In this document: piece by piece, positions 54,090 to 63,285 of the stretch
Layout: every line of letters begins with the position of its first letter
Numbering within the stretch: the stretch's first letter is position 1
Origin: Bradyrhizobium barranii subsp. apii
GTDB taxonomy: Bacteria; Pseudomonadota; Alphaproteobacteria; Rhizobiales; Xanthobacteraceae
Direction of reading: 5' to 3'
NCBI RefSeq assembly: GCF_011516635.5
Contig: NZ_CP096255.1
Location: 3,160,501 to 3,224,500, forward strand
Length of the DNA stretch: 64,000 bases
Program-made: the position numbers and the translations under genes
The notes under the pieces: model-generated
Databases searched by the model: none
What the model saw: the letters and a program-made list of their open reading frames with translations, nothing else
What the model was told of the DNA's origin: nothing

Positions 54090-54488
54090 TGCTCGCTCCC
54101 CTTGGCGGATGTCCCGCCTTAATCTCGCGGCCGCGCCGGTCTGGCGGAGCCTGGGGATAAGATGTCGCAAGCTTCGTGCCAGAGGCCACGGAGTGGTCAA
54201 TTGATCTGAAGTTATTGAAAAGTATCGTATTTATAAATTCTCAGAATCCTGCCGAGTACGCCGGCAGATTAATTGTTGAGCAAAATATATCAATTGTATG
54301 CAATTGAGTTAAGCAGCCAGGCCAGGTCGCGTGTGTGCATGGCGGGAGCTACGAACTGCCGGCAACCCGCATTCATGCTACCCACGCGCGGATCGGGACC
54401 GCGGTCGTGATTTTTTGCTGGCACCGAACTTGTATCGATCGCCGCCAGGACCGCCGCCGCGGTCCCAAGAGACGGGAAGCTCGTCGAG
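54090..54488. promoter_or_regulatory. AT-rich divergent control region with CAATTG inverted repeat
   Basis: The 399-base spacer between system B (minus) and the allantoate amidohydrolase (plus) contains an AT-rich core (about 54195-54320). TCAATTG (54290-54296) and CAATTGA (54301-54307) form 7-base inverted arms around TATG; another CAATTG lies at 54198-54203. The centre TTGTATGCAA resembles sites of GntR/FCD-type regulators. A dual-purpose operator is inferred. No gene is visible. Confidence 0.5.
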
Positions 54489-55763
54489 ATGGTTGCTGGT
54501 AACGCCGTTCAGAATGCATCGCTCGGCGAGGAGATCGTGCGACGGATCGACGAGCTCGCCGCGATCTCGGAAGACGGCGACAAGCTCACCCGCATCTACC
54601 TCACCAACGAACTGCGCAAGGCCGCTGACCTCATCCTGGGCTGGATGCGCGAAGCCGGCATGAGCGCGCATCTCGATGCGATCGGGAATGTCTGCGGACG
54701 CTACGAAGGCGAGCAGTTGGGGGCGCCCTGCCTGATGCTCGGCTCGCACTACGACACGGTGCGCGATGCCGGCAAATGGGACGGGCCGCTGGGGGTGATC
54801 ACGGCGGTCGCCTGCGTCGCCGATCTCAATCGCCGCGGCAAGCGCCTGCCGTTCGCGATCGAGGTGATCGGCTTTGCCGATGAAGAGGGGGTACGTTTCG
54901 CTTCGACGCTGCTCGGAAGCCGGGCGGTGGCTGGCACCTTCGACGAGAGCGTCCTGAACACGCGCGACCGCGACGGCGTGTCGATGCGCGATGCGCTCGT
55001 CGCGTTCGGCCTCGATCCCGATCTAATCGGCGCGGCTGCGCGGGCCCGGCGCGAACTGCTCGCCTATCTCGAATTGCACATCGAGCAGGGCCCGGTGCTG
55101 GAAGCCCAGAACCTGCCCGTCGGTGTCGTCACTGCGATTGCGGGCGCGACACGGCTCGCTGCGCGGCTGACCGGCATGGCCGGTCACGCCGGCACCGTGC
55201 CGATGGCGCTGCGCCGTGATGCGCTCGCCGGCGCGGCCGAATGCATCGGCGCGATCGAGCAGTTTTGCCGTACCGACGCGGACGGGCTGGTCGGCACCGT
55301 CGGCTATATCCAGGCGAGGCCCGGCGCGACCAATGTCATCCCGGGCGAAGTGTCGTTCACCATCGACATGCGGGCACCGACGGACATGCATCGCAAGCGC
55401 GCGGTCGCCGACGTCGTCCGGCAGATCGAGGCCGTCGCCAAGCGCCGGCAATTGGCGCTTCAGCTCGACGTCACGCACGAGAACCGCACCGCGCCTTGCG
55501 CACCCTGGCTGAAGGATCAGATCGCGCAGGCGATCGCTGCCGAAGGCGCGTCGGTGTTCGAGCTGCCGAGCGGGGCAGGGCACGACGGCATGGCGATGAT
55601 CGATATCGCCGATGTCGGCATGATCTTCGTCCGCTGCCGCGGCGGCATCAGCCACCACCCGGACGAGCACGTCGAGCTCGCCGATGCCGATGCCGGCGCG
55701 CGCGTGCTGCTGCGGGTGATCGAGAATTTCAGGCCGCAGGAGGGCCGTGCCGGCGCGACCTGA
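54489..55763 (+). CDS. allC: Allantoate amidohydrolase (M20 family)
   Basis: The 424-residue enzyme matches the Zn-dependent amidase/carbamoylase group that contains AllC: GSHYDTVRDAGKWDGPLGVI (metal ligands His and Asp), VIGFADEEGVRFAST (catalytic and ligand Glu), LELHIEQGPVLEAQNLPVGVVTAIAG, NVIPGEVSFTIDMRAP and the last ligand in GGISHHPDEHV. It hydrolyses allantoate to ureidoglycine/ureidoglycolate, CO2 and ammonia, directly after PuuE in the pathway. N-carbamoyl amino-acid amidases share the motifs, so the name depends on context. It is divergent from system B. Confidence 0.82.
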   Translation: MVAGNAVQNASLGEEIVRRIDELAAISEDGDKLTRIYLTNELRKAADLILGWMREAGMSAHLDAIGNVCGRYEGEQLGAPCLMLGSHYDTVRDAGKWDGPLGVITAVACVADLNRRGKRLPFAIEVIGFADEEGVRFASTLLGSRAVAGTFDESVLNTRDRDGVSMRDALVAFGLDPDLIGAAARARRELLAYLELHIEQGPVLEAQNLPVGVVTAIAGATRLAARLTGMAGHAGTVPMALRRDALAGAAECIGAIEQFCRTDADGLVGTVGYIQARPGATNVIPGEVSFTIDMRAPTDMHRKRAVADVVRQIEAVAKRRQLALQLDVTHENRTAPCAPWLKDQIAQAIAAEGASVFELPSGAGHDGMAMIDIADVGMIFVRCRGGISHHPDEHVELADADAGARVLLRVIENFRPQEGRAGAT

Positions 55764-55807
55764 TAGCCCGAAGCCCGCAAGTCACCGGGTAGAGATACGA
55801 ATCAGTC

Positions 55808-57238
55808 ATGTTTAAAATGGTGGCCGCCATCACGGGGTCACGAGACATCAGCCGATTGACGCATATGAACAGCGACATCTCTCTTCCATCACATCGTGAG
55901 AACCGGTTCTACCAGGGGATGGCTGCGACCTTCGTCGCCAACGCGCTTCAGGCGGTCAATTTTCTCGGTGATCGCTTCCTGAGACAATCGCATCATGCGT
56001 TGTCGGACATCGAGGACCTCTACCGGCACTCGATGGACAGTGCCTTTTCGGTGACCGAGGCCTTCCTCGTCACGGGAGCGCCGCACGCCTCCGCCTATTA
56101 CCCGCGCGACTTCGCCTGGTTTTATCCCGACGTTCTCGATCCCGAAACCATCATGGATGCGCAGGACGCAGTGCGCCGGGCGCGCCTGCTCGAAAAGAGC
56201 GTTCGCCTCCTGCTGGAGGCGGTTCGCGCCGACGTGGTCACGACGACCATCGTTCCTGCGGGACGCGGGCGGTATCTCGGCGTGAATTATTTCTCGCGGC
56301 CCTCGGACACGCTGCTCGGCATTCTCGCCGGTCTCCAGCAGATGATAGGTGCCGACGAGAGAGCGTCATCCTATCTGGCGATGTCGCAATGCGCACATGC
56401 CGGCCGCCTGCTGCTGGCCGAATATGGCGTCGACCTGAAGCGCGCGATCCTTCAGCTCGCGAGTGAGCTTGAGCCGTTTGACGCTGACGGTACCAGGTAT
56501 TTGCTGTGCGATGCCGGCGGACCTCGCTCTGCGGCAACGGATACGCGGGCCGAGCGCAGGCGCTTCGTCACCAACGCCTGCGTCTACACGACGTTCGTGT
56601 GGGGCGTGCAGCTCGGGATCGTCGACGAGAACGAACTGAAGCGGCTGCTCGGTCGCGACCTTGCGCAGTACAAGAGGGATCTGCTCCGTTTGTTCGGCAA
56701 GGACGGCTATATCAGGCATTCGCTTGACGGCCCGGCGGGCGCACCGGTGTCCTTGGTGGCCCTGGATTTCGTCAGCGTGCATCGCGGCTTCTGGGACATG
56801 AACGATGCCAGCGAGCGGGCGCTGTTTGCGGCTACGACGGATCTGATCATCGCCGAGCCGCGCTTTCGCATCCCCAGCACGTTCCACTTCCTGGTGTCCG
56901 CGGATAATCCACGGAACAAGATGATCCACAAGATCGCGGCGCCGGCCTATCAGGGGCGTTCGTCGTGGCCGACATTCAATGTCGAATTCGCGGATCGGAT
57001 GCTGGATTTTGATGAAGCCTCAGGGAGCGATACCTATCGGGCTTGCGCGCAGGGGATATTGAAGGACATTCGGACCGCGACCGAGGTCCATGGCGGCTAT
57101 CAGGAGCTGATCTCGGAGCAGGGGCTCAAGTATCGCACCTGGGCCTATAAGGGCGCCGTGGCGCATTCCTGGTTTCCGCGCTTCCTGTCGGTCTGGAGGA
57201 GGGCGTATGGAACGCCGCTCCTCCAGTGGAATGATTGA
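55808..57238 (+). CDS. Unidentified 476-residue protein, possible alpha/alpha-toroid
   Basis: No signal peptide or membrane helix is clear. The sequence alternates helical segments with conserved-looking aromatic/acidic motifs, such as HASAYYPRDFAWFYPDVLDPETI (near residue 95), VHRGFWDMNDASERALF and the C-terminal HGGYQELISEQGLKYRTWAYKGAVAHSWFPRFLSVWRRAYG. The pattern PRDFAWFYP and the Trp-rich C-terminus remind of glycoside-hydrolase-type alpha/alpha barrels, but I cannot assign a family. Start 55808 or ATG 55865. It lies 44 bases after allC on the same strand, so cotranscription is possible. Confidence 0.6.
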   Translation: MFKMVAAITGSRDISRLTHMNSDISLPSHRENRFYQGMAATFVANALQAVNFLGDRFLRQSHHALSDIEDLYRHSMDSAFSVTEAFLVTGAPHASAYYPRDFAWFYPDVLDPETIMDAQDAVRRARLLEKSVRLLLEAVRADVVTTTIVPAGRGRYLGVNYFSRPSDTLLGILAGLQQMIGADERASSYLAMSQCAHAGRLLLAEYGVDLKRAILQLASELEPFDADGTRYLLCDAGGPRSAATDTRAERRRFVTNACVYTTFVWGVQLGIVDENELKRLLGRDLAQYKRDLLRLFGKDGYIRHSLDGPAGAPVSLVALDFVSVHRGFWDMNDASERALFAATTDLIIAEPRFRIPSTFHFLVSADNPRNKMIHKIAAPAYQGRSSWPTFNVEFADRMLDFDEASGSDTYRACAQGILKDIRTATEVHGGYQELISEQGLKYRTWAYKGAVAHSWFPRFLSVWRRAYGTPLLQWND

Positions 57239-57246
57239 TCCGCGGC

Positions 57247-58566
57247 CTATCCCGCGGTCACGTCCACCAGTTCGCCGCCCTCCAGCACCTTGGCCGCCTT
57301 GGCGCGGTCGAGATCGCCTTCCCAGGCGGCCACCACCACCGTCGCCACGCAATTGCCGACGAGGTTGCCGACCGCGCGGGCCATGCCGATGAACCAATCG
57401 ACCGACAACACCAGCACGAGGCCGATCGCAGGAATGCTCGGCACCGCGTTGAGCGTCGCGGCCAGGATCACGATCGCCGAGCCCGGCACGCCGTGCGCGC
57501 CCTTCGACGTGATCAGCGAGACGCCGAGCACCAGCAGGAGGTCGCCGAAGGACAGCGGCGTGTTGGTCGCCTGCGCGATGAAGACGACGGCGAGCGTCAG
57601 GTAGATCGAGAAAGCGTCGAGGTTGAAGGAATAGCCGGTTGGGATGACGAGGCCGACCACGGAATCCTTCACGCCCATCCGCTCCAGTTTCTTCATGATC
57701 TGCGGCAGCACGGCATCGGAGGATGCGGTCGCGAGCACGATGGTCAGCTCTTCGCGCAGGTAAGCGAGGAATTTGAGGATGTTGATTCCGGCGAGCGCCA
57801 TCACGCCGCCGAGCACGCCCAGCACGAAGATGCCGACCGAGACGTAGAACAGCATCACCAGCGAGACGAGCTGCTTCAGCGAGCCGACGCCGTATTTGCC
57901 GACGGTATAGGCGACCGCGCCGAGCACGCCGAGCGGCGCGACCCGCACGATCAGCCCCATGACCCGAAACAGCACGGTGGAGGCCGCGTCGATGATCGAT
58001 GTGACCAGCGCGCCCTTCTCGCCGCCGACGAGCGCAAGGCCAACACCGAACAGGACCGCGAAGAACAGCACCTGGAGCACGTCGTTGCGCGACAGCGCAT
58101 CGAAGGAGGTGCTGGGGATCACGTTCATCAGGAAGGCGCCGATGCCGCCGCCGGACAGCTTGTGCGCGTTGTCGGCATAGGTGTTGAGCGCCTTGGCGTC
58201 GAGCGTCGAGGGATCGATGTTCATGCCGTGGCCGGGACCGAAGAGATAGGCGAGCAGCAGACCGACCACGAGGGCGACCGTCGTCATCACCTCGAAATAG
58301 ACCAGCGCCTTGCCGCCGACCCGGCCGACCTTCTTGAGGTCGCCGGCGCCGGCAATGCCGTGCACGACGACGCAGAACACGATCGGGGCCACGATCATCG
58401 AGATCAGCTTCAGGAAGGCGTCGCTGAGGATCTTGAGCCCGATGGCGAAGTCCGGAACGGCCATCCCCAGGATGACGCCAAGCACCAGCGCGGCGAGGAC
58501 CTGGACGAACAGCGAGGTGTAGAGCGGCTTCGGCTCGGCGGTAGGTGCCGCGGTGATGGTCGACAT
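57247..58566 (-). CDS. dctA: DctA-family dicarboxylate/amino acid:cation symporter
   Basis: The 439-residue inner-membrane carrier has the glutamate/C4-dicarboxylate transporter layout: SLFVQVLAALVLGVILG, LKLISMIVAPIVFCVVVHGIA, the reentrant-loop Ser motif LATASSDAVLPQIMKKLE, IPTGYSFNLDAFSIYLTLAVVFIAQAT (substrate region), and MARAVGNLVGNCVATVVVA. It imports succinate, fumarate and malate with protons or sodium. In rhizobia DctA feeds nodule bacteroids; whether this copy is the symbiotic one cannot be told, since no dctBD genes are beside it. It is convergent with the 476-residue protein gene. Confidence 0.87.
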   Translation of the reverse strand: MSTITAAPTAEPKPLYTSLFVQVLAALVLGVILGMAVPDFAIGLKILSDAFLKLISMIVAPIVFCVVVHGIAGAGDLKKVGRVGGKALVYFEVMTTVALVVGLLLAYLFGPGHGMNIDPSTLDAKALNTYADNAHKLSGGGIGAFLMNVIPSTSFDALSRNDVLQVLFFAVLFGVGLALVGGEKGALVTSIIDAASTVLFRVMGLIVRVAPLGVLGAVAYTVGKYGVGSLKQLVSLVMLFYVSVGIFVLGVLGGVMALAGINILKFLAYLREELTIVLATASSDAVLPQIMKKLERMGVKDSVVGLVIPTGYSFNLDAFSIYLTLAVVFIAQATNTPLSFGDLLLVLGVSLITSKGAHGVPGSAIVILAATLNAVPSIPAIGLVLVLSVDWFIGMARAVGNLVGNCVATVVVAAWEGDLDRAKAAKVLEGGELVDVTAG

Positions 58567-58747
58567 GGTGGACTCCCCCGGTTTGACGCGTCTTGGACGT
58601 CAAAAAGGAGCAACAACCGTGCCAGATTGTCGCGGCCTGGTCTTGAGGTCATCCAGGGCGCCGCATAATCGGGGATTCTTGTGCGCGCTCTTCCGTTTGC
58701 AAGTCGGCATCGCAACAGCTATGCCCCGGCTTTCGCAAGAGCTCGAT

Positions 58748-59500
58748 ATGACAATCTCGAATGAGAACGATCTGATCTGCCTGAAAGAGGTCGGGCGTAT
58801 CGTCGCCAATGCCCTTGAGGCGATGGGGAAGGCCCTCGAGCCCGGCATGACCACCGCGGAATTCGACCGGATCGGACGAGAGCTCCTTGAGGCCGCCGGA
58901 GCGCGTTCGGCGCCGGAACTGGCCTATGCCTTTCCTGGCGCAACCTGCATCAGCGTGAACGAAGAGATCGCTCATGGCGTCCCGGGTGCCCGGCGGATCG
59001 AGCGTGGCGACCTCGTCAACATCGACGTCTCGGCCGAGAAGAGCGGCTTCTTTGCCGATACGGGAGCCTCGTTCGCCGTTCCGCCCGTGACCCGTTCGAT
59101 CGAACGTCTTTGCAGGGATGGTCGGCGGGCGATGTGGACGGGCCTGCGGCAGGTCGGTGCTGGCAAACCGATTGCCGGCATCGGCCAGGCCATCGGGACG
59201 TTTGCGCGGAAAAACGGCTACATGCTCGTCAAGAACCTAGCCAGTCACGGTGTCGGCTTGTCGCTCCACGAGGAGCCGACGGAGATCGCGACATGGCCCG
59301 ATCGCTCCGAGCGCCGCATCATGAGCGATGGCCTGGTGTTCACCGTCGAGCCGTTCCTGTCGCTTGGCGCGGAGTGGGCCGAGAACGGTGATGACGATCC
59401 ATGGACGCTCTACAGCAACCCCGAGGCGCCAACCGTTCAGTACGAGCACACGGTTATCGCAACCCGAAATGGACCTTTGATCGTTACGTTGGCGGGTTGA
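58748..59500 (+). CDS. map: Type I methionine aminopeptidase
   Basis: The 250-residue cytosolic metalloenzyme removes N-terminal Met. Ligands are visible in order: Asp in VNIDVSAEKSG, Asp in FADTGASFAV, His in NLASHGVGLSLHEEP, Glu in VFTVEPFLS and Glu in QYEHTVIAT. The motif YAFPGATCISVNEEIAHGVPG is standard. ATG 58748 gives normal length; a longer frame begins at 58553 but has no support. Its divergence from the usual housekeeping Map and its isolated place suggest an additional copy. Confidence 0.88.
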   Translation: MTISNENDLICLKEVGRIVANALEAMGKALEPGMTTAEFDRIGRELLEAAGARSAPELAYAFPGATCISVNEEIAHGVPGARRIERGDLVNIDVSAEKSGFFADTGASFAVPPVTRSIERLCRDGRRAMWTGLRQVGAGKPIAGIGQAIGTFARKNGYMLVKNLASHGVGLSLHEEPTEIATWPDRSERRIMSDGLVFTVEPFLSLGAEWAENGDDDPWTLYSNPEAPTVQYEHTVIATRNGPLIVTLAG

Positions 59501-59586
59501 GGTCATCCCCGCGACACGCCGTCAGCGGGAACGCAAAAGACAATTTTCAGGCGATCATGCAGAGCTGTTGCGCGCGGACAGTCTCG

Positions 59587-59808
59587 TCACGCCACGAGAT
59601 CCAGTAGCCGGCACGATCCGCGCACCAGCACCGTGCGTCCCGTCGGCGTCATCGAAGGTACGCCGTCATTGACAACAACGAGACCGAGCTTGACGAGACC
59701 TTCGACGAGATAGGCCTTCGAGAGGCGACCATTCGACACGGGGTTGCGAAGCGCTTTCAGCGCTTCCCATTGGTCCGGCGAAAGATCGAAGTCGATGTCG
59801 TTGCTCAT
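59587..59808 (-). CDS. Small hypothetical protein (73 aa)
   Basis: The product (MSNDIDFDLSPDQWEALKAL, RLSKAYLVEGLVKLGLVVV, ending SCRLLDLVA) looks like a winged-helix-like small domain with a start of acidic residues. Similar small proteins occur in Bradyrhizobium. No function recognised. The 365-base gap to its right holds no other convincing gene. Confidence 0.55.
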   Translation of the reverse strand: MSNDIDFDLSPDQWEALKALRNPVSNGRLSKAYLVEGLVKLGLVVVNDGVPSMTPTGRTVLVRGSCRLLDLVA

Positions 59809-60173
59809 GTTGCCTCAAGCGATAGTCCAAGTTCGCGAGCCCCTGTTAGCGGCGCCGCATGAACACCGTGCGACGACAATGAGTCGGGAATTCGGTAAGC
59901 TGTTTAGAACCTCTCTTCACGAATTGCCGCACTTCATTGCGCCACAACAGTTAAGATCGTTCGCGCACGAAAATCGTCCCGGTCTCCGATCACTAATTGA
60001 TGATGTGCGCTTGATCGTGCTGCGAGAGTTACCGCAGTGCACGGGAAGCATCACTGTCCCATTGCGCGTCGCGATATGCACAGAAATCGTGAAGCGAGGG
60101 CGATTGGACTCTGACTGGACTCTGCTACGTTGATTCGCAGGGGATTGGCTTCACACGACAGGAGTGTGAGTGC
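59809..60173. other. Gene-free spacer
   Basis: No frame with coding character is seen in this stretch. ACAGGAGTGTGAGTGC at its right end is the ribosome site for the next small gene. No repeat element is visible. Confidence 0.45.
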
Positions 60174-60356
60174 ATGAACAGGCTGATGGCAATTCGCAGT
60201 CAGGAGTTCCTCTGCCGAGAGCGGGCGGCGCTGGATTCGGAGCGACGGGCGTTCTGGCTCGCGCAGGCCCAGGAATGGGAGCAGCGCGCGCTCGACGAAA
60301 TTGCGCATCACTTTCGGGAGTGCAACCTCGTCCAGGCCGAGCTGACTGCCGCCTGA
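60174..60356 (+). CDS. Small hypothetical protein (60 aa)
   Basis: The 60-residue product (MNRLMAIRSQEFLCRERAALDSERRAFWLAQAQEWEQRAL, ending ECNLVQAELTAA) is a single long amphipathic helix rich in Arg/Glu/Ala. AGGAG is nine bases upstream of ATG 60174. It converges with the VWA gene. No known function. Confidence 0.6.
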   Translation: MNRLMAIRSQEFLCRERAALDSERRAFWLAQAQEWEQRALDEIAHHFRECNLVQAELTAA

Positions 60357-60381
60357 CGCCAGCAGCGGACGTGATTGCCGT

Positions 60382-61761
60382 CTACTGATAAGTCGCCACG
60401 ATGTCGGACACGGCGCGTTCGAGCTGCTGTGCGGTGGCGCATTGGCGCACGACAGTGCAGAAGGTCGCGTAGCGCGGCATCTCGGAATCACCGAAGCCCC
60501 AGGCGAGCCGTCCTTCGGGATTGAGCCAGACCACGCGCTTCGAGCGTTCGGAGATGCGGCGCAGGATGTCGGCGCGCGGGTCGAGATTGTTGCTGCGGGC
60601 GTCACCGAGCACGATCACCGTGGTCTGCGGCGTCAGCGTGCTCATAAACTCCTTCTCGAAATCGACGAGAGAGGAGCCGTAGTCGGATGAGCCGAAGCCG
60701 ACCTTGGACATGATCTCGGCCATCGCCTCTTCGGGCGACTTCTTCTCCAGGATCTCGCTGACCTCGATCAGATGCGAGGAGAAGGCGAAGGAGTGGACGT
60801 CGTCGACCACCTCGTGCAGCGAGTGGATCAGGAGCAGGAAGAAATCGGAGACCTGCGCGACCGAGCCTGAGACGTCGCAGATTGCGACGATCTTGGGCCG
60901 GTCGCGGTGCTTGCGCTTCCACGCGGTGAGGAAGGGCACGCCGCCCCAGGCCGCGTTGCGGCGCAGTGTGCGGCGGACGTCGAGATGGCCGCGGCGCTGG
61001 CGCTTGCGCGGCTTCGAGTAGCGCTCGCGCAGGCGCCGCGCGATCTGGCGGATGAGCGCGCGCATCTCCGCGACTTGGCGCCGCTCGATGCGGGCGAGAG
61101 GCGCGTTGCGCAGGATCTCGTTGCGGAGGTTTTCGGCCTCTTCGCGGGCATAAAGCGCAAGGCCTTGCGAGACCGTGTCGCGGACTGCTCCGCGCAACGC
61201 GTCCAGCGCGCCGCGCAGACGCTCGGCCAGCGACGGATTGGTCGCGGTGAGCGCGTCGAGATCGTCGCGCAGGCGCTGAAGGCCCATGGCGTCGAGGATG
61301 CGGCTGGAAAAGATGCCGCGCTGAGTCGAATAGCGGATGTCGGACAGCGAAGCCGCGCCGGAAGCGCTGGCGATCGCGGCTGCGATCGCGTTGCGATCCT
61401 GCGACAGCAGCATCTGCGCAAGCGGGCCTAATCCTTCGGAAGGCCGGCCTTCGCCTGCTTCACTGGCCGAGCCGGGTGAGGGGGGCTGATCCGCGTCCTG
61501 CGATGCGTCGTCGTTGTCGTCGGCCTCGGGTTGATCCTGCCGCGGCTCTGGTTGGCTGAAGAAGAGATCAAAGCAGTCGCCGAGGGCGAGCTTCTCGTCC
61601 TGCGACTTGGCGAGCGTCAGGAGCAGCGCATCGCGCAGGATGGCCCGGTCGGAAAAGCCGACCTCCTTGACCGCGCGCATCGCATCGATGCTTTCGGCGG
61701 GCGAGACATGCACGCCGGCACCGCGCGCCGCTCGAAAGAAACGATGAAGGTTCTCGCGCAT
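60382..61761 (-). CDS. CoxE-like VWA domain protein
   Basis: The 459-residue cytosolic protein has an N-terminal helical part, an acidic Pro-rich linker (QPEPRQDQPEADDNDDASQDAD) and a C-terminal von Willebrand A domain with the MIDAS motif AICDVSGSVAQVSDFF and later VIVLGDARSN. It works with the MoxR ATPase encoded just upstream as a chaperone-like metal/cofactor insertion or assembly pair, as known for CoxDE. ATG 61761 is five bases after the MoxR gene stop; a TTG at 61770 is the alternative. The client complex is not in the window. Confidence 0.87.
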   Translation of the reverse strand: MRENLHRFFRAARGAGVHVSPAESIDAMRAVKEVGFSDRAILRDALLLTLAKSQDEKLALGDCFDLFFSQPEPRQDQPEADDNDDASQDADQPPSPGSASEAGEGRPSEGLGPLAQMLLSQDRNAIAAAIASASGAASLSDIRYSTQRGIFSSRILDAMGLQRLRDDLDALTATNPSLAERLRGALDALRGAVRDTVSQGLALYAREEAENLRNEILRNAPLARIERRQVAEMRALIRQIARRLRERYSKPRKRQRRGHLDVRRTLRRNAAWGGVPFLTAWKRKHRDRPKIVAICDVSGSVAQVSDFFLLLIHSLHEVVDDVHSFAFSSHLIEVSEILEKKSPEEAMAEIMSKVGFGSSDYGSSLVDFEKEFMSTLTPQTTVIVLGDARSNNLDPRADILRRISERSKRVVWLNPEGRLAWGFGDSEMPRYATFCTVVRQCATAQQLERAVSDIVATYQ

Positions 61762-61766
61762 CGGCG

Positions 61767-62714
61767 TCAACCGAAGACGTTGGACCGTGCCGCCTTGGCA
61801 ATGAAGGTCGTAACTTGCGGCGTTGCTGCCTCGATGTCGGCCTCGTACTTCAGGAGCACATTGAGCGTGTCCTTGACGATGTCCGTATCGAGCTCCGTGG
61901 CTTGAAGTAGAACCAGGACGCGCGCCCAGTCGATGGTCTCACTGACCGAGGGCAGCTTCTTCAGGTCGAGCGAGCGGATCTCGTGGATGAAACCGACCAT
62001 CTGCCGGCGCAGCGCCTGCGAGATGCCGGAGACGCGGCTCTCGACGATGCGTTCTTCGAGCCGCTGCTCGGGGAAGCCGATATGCAGATGCAGGCAGCGC
62101 CGCTTCAGGGCGTCGCCGAGGTCACGCTCGCTGTTCGAGGTGAGGATCACCGTCGGCGGCGTGATCGCCGCGACCGTGCCGAGCTCCGGGATCGTGACCT
62201 GGAAATCGGAGAGGATTTCCAGCAGCAGCGATTCGAATTCAGCGTCGGACTTGTCGATCTCGTCGATCAGCAGCACGCAGCCGCCCGGCTGCTCCAGCGC
62301 CTGGAGCAGTGGCCGCGGCTCGACGAACTCCTTGGAGAAGAACACGTCGCCAAAATCGTGGAGCTGCTCGAGCGCGGCATGCAGCGTCTGCGCGCCGCCG
62401 AGGACTTCGCCGAGCTTGTCCTTGAGGATCTGGGTGTAGAGAAGCTGTTTTGCGTATTTCCACTCGTAGAGCGCCTTGGCCTCGTCGAGGCCCTCGTAAC
62501 ACTGCAGGCGGATCATCTTCATGCCGCGCCAGGCGGCAATGGCCTTGGCAAGCTCGGTCTTGCCGACGCCCGCGGGGCCTTCGACCAGGATCGGTTTCTC
62601 GATCTGCTGCGACAAATAGACGGCGGTCGCGATCTGCCGGCTCGCGATATAGCCCTGCGCGGCGAGGCCGCTCTCCACTGCCTCGATCGAGGTCGAGGCC
62701 TTCTGTTCAGCCAC
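61767..62714 (-). CDS. MoxR-family AAA+ ATPase (CoxD-like)
   Basis: The 315-residue ATPase has Walker A EGPAGVGKTELAKAIA, Walker B CVLLIDEIDKSD, sensor 1 VILTSNSERDLGDALKRRCLHLHIGFP and a C-terminal lid. MoxR proteins help assemble metalloenzyme complexes with VWA partners. The start is GTG 62714 behind GGGAG, which excludes an upstream extension to 62777. It is directly followed by the CoxE-like gene. CO dehydrogenase structural genes are absent nearby, so the client is open. Confidence 0.88.
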   Translation of the reverse strand: MAEQKASTSIEAVESGLAAQGYIASRQIATAVYLSQQIEKPILVEGPAGVGKTELAKAIAAWRGMKMIRLQCYEGLDEAKALYEWKYAKQLLYTQILKDKLGEVLGGAQTLHAALEQLHDFGDVFFSKEFVEPRPLLQALEQPGGCVLLIDEIDKSDAEFESLLLEILSDFQVTIPELGTVAAITPPTVILTSNSERDLGDALKRRCLHLHIGFPEQRLEERIVESRVSGISQALRRQMVGFIHEIRSLDLKKLPSVSETIDWARVLVLLQATELDTDIVKDTLNVLLKYEADIEAATPQVTTFIAKAARSNVFG

Positions 62715-62860
62715 GAAAGGGCGCTCCCAAAGGTCTTGCTTGAGGCTTGTTCTGCCTGCGTTCCCGGCAAAGAACAAGCCTCGTTTGGGACGGCCTGACC
62801 CGCGCTGAAGGTCGCTTTTTCCGTTCAGCGCAAATACTTAAGCGATGGCTGATCTTTCGG

Positions 62861-63058
62861 TCAGTGCCGCAGCTCCGGCTTGCGGATGGTCTGCCGGACT
62901 TCCGCGCCGCAGTCCGCGCATTCATAGACGAAGTCGATCCTGGCAAGGCCCCAATGCGGTTCGACCTCGCGGACGTACATCGGCAGGAACCCCATGCAGG
63001 CGGGACAAATTACAGGCGCGATCTCGATGTCCTGATGATGCTGTACATAAGCTGGCAT
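62861..63058 (-). CDS. Small zinc-ribbon protein
   Basis: The 65-residue protein has two Cys pairs, ICPAC and CADC, enclosing about 28 residues (GFLPMYVREVEPHWGLARIDFVYE), a zinc-ribbon layout. AAGGAGAG lies just before ATG 63058, which was preferred to the ATG 75 bases upstream. It could bind DNA, RNA or a partner protein. No family recognised. Confidence 0.65.
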   Translation of the reverse strand: MPAYVQHHQDIEIAPVICPACMGFLPMYVREVEPHWGLARIDFVYECADCGAEVRQTIRKPELRH

Positions 63059-63285
63059 CTCGGCTCTCCTTCGCAGGCGACCACCAAACCCCGCGAAAAG
63101 GCTACTGCCGGAACGCGCCGGTGCCGTCATCAACTCTTTCGAACAGAGGCGGAACGGCAGGCGTTTGTCGTTCGCTGTGACATTCTTGTTACGTCTCTGT
63201 ACTGTAACGGGCCGACCGAATTCCTATTTCACAGGCCGATCCGTTTTCCGCGGACCTTCACTGCAACAATAAGGGAGCAACGCCC

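Noticed and set aside
57235..58668. Plus-strand frame of 477 residues opposite dctA
   Set aside because: Composition (Asp/His/Gln/Arg-rich) and lack of any motif mark it as an antisense shadow of the transporter.
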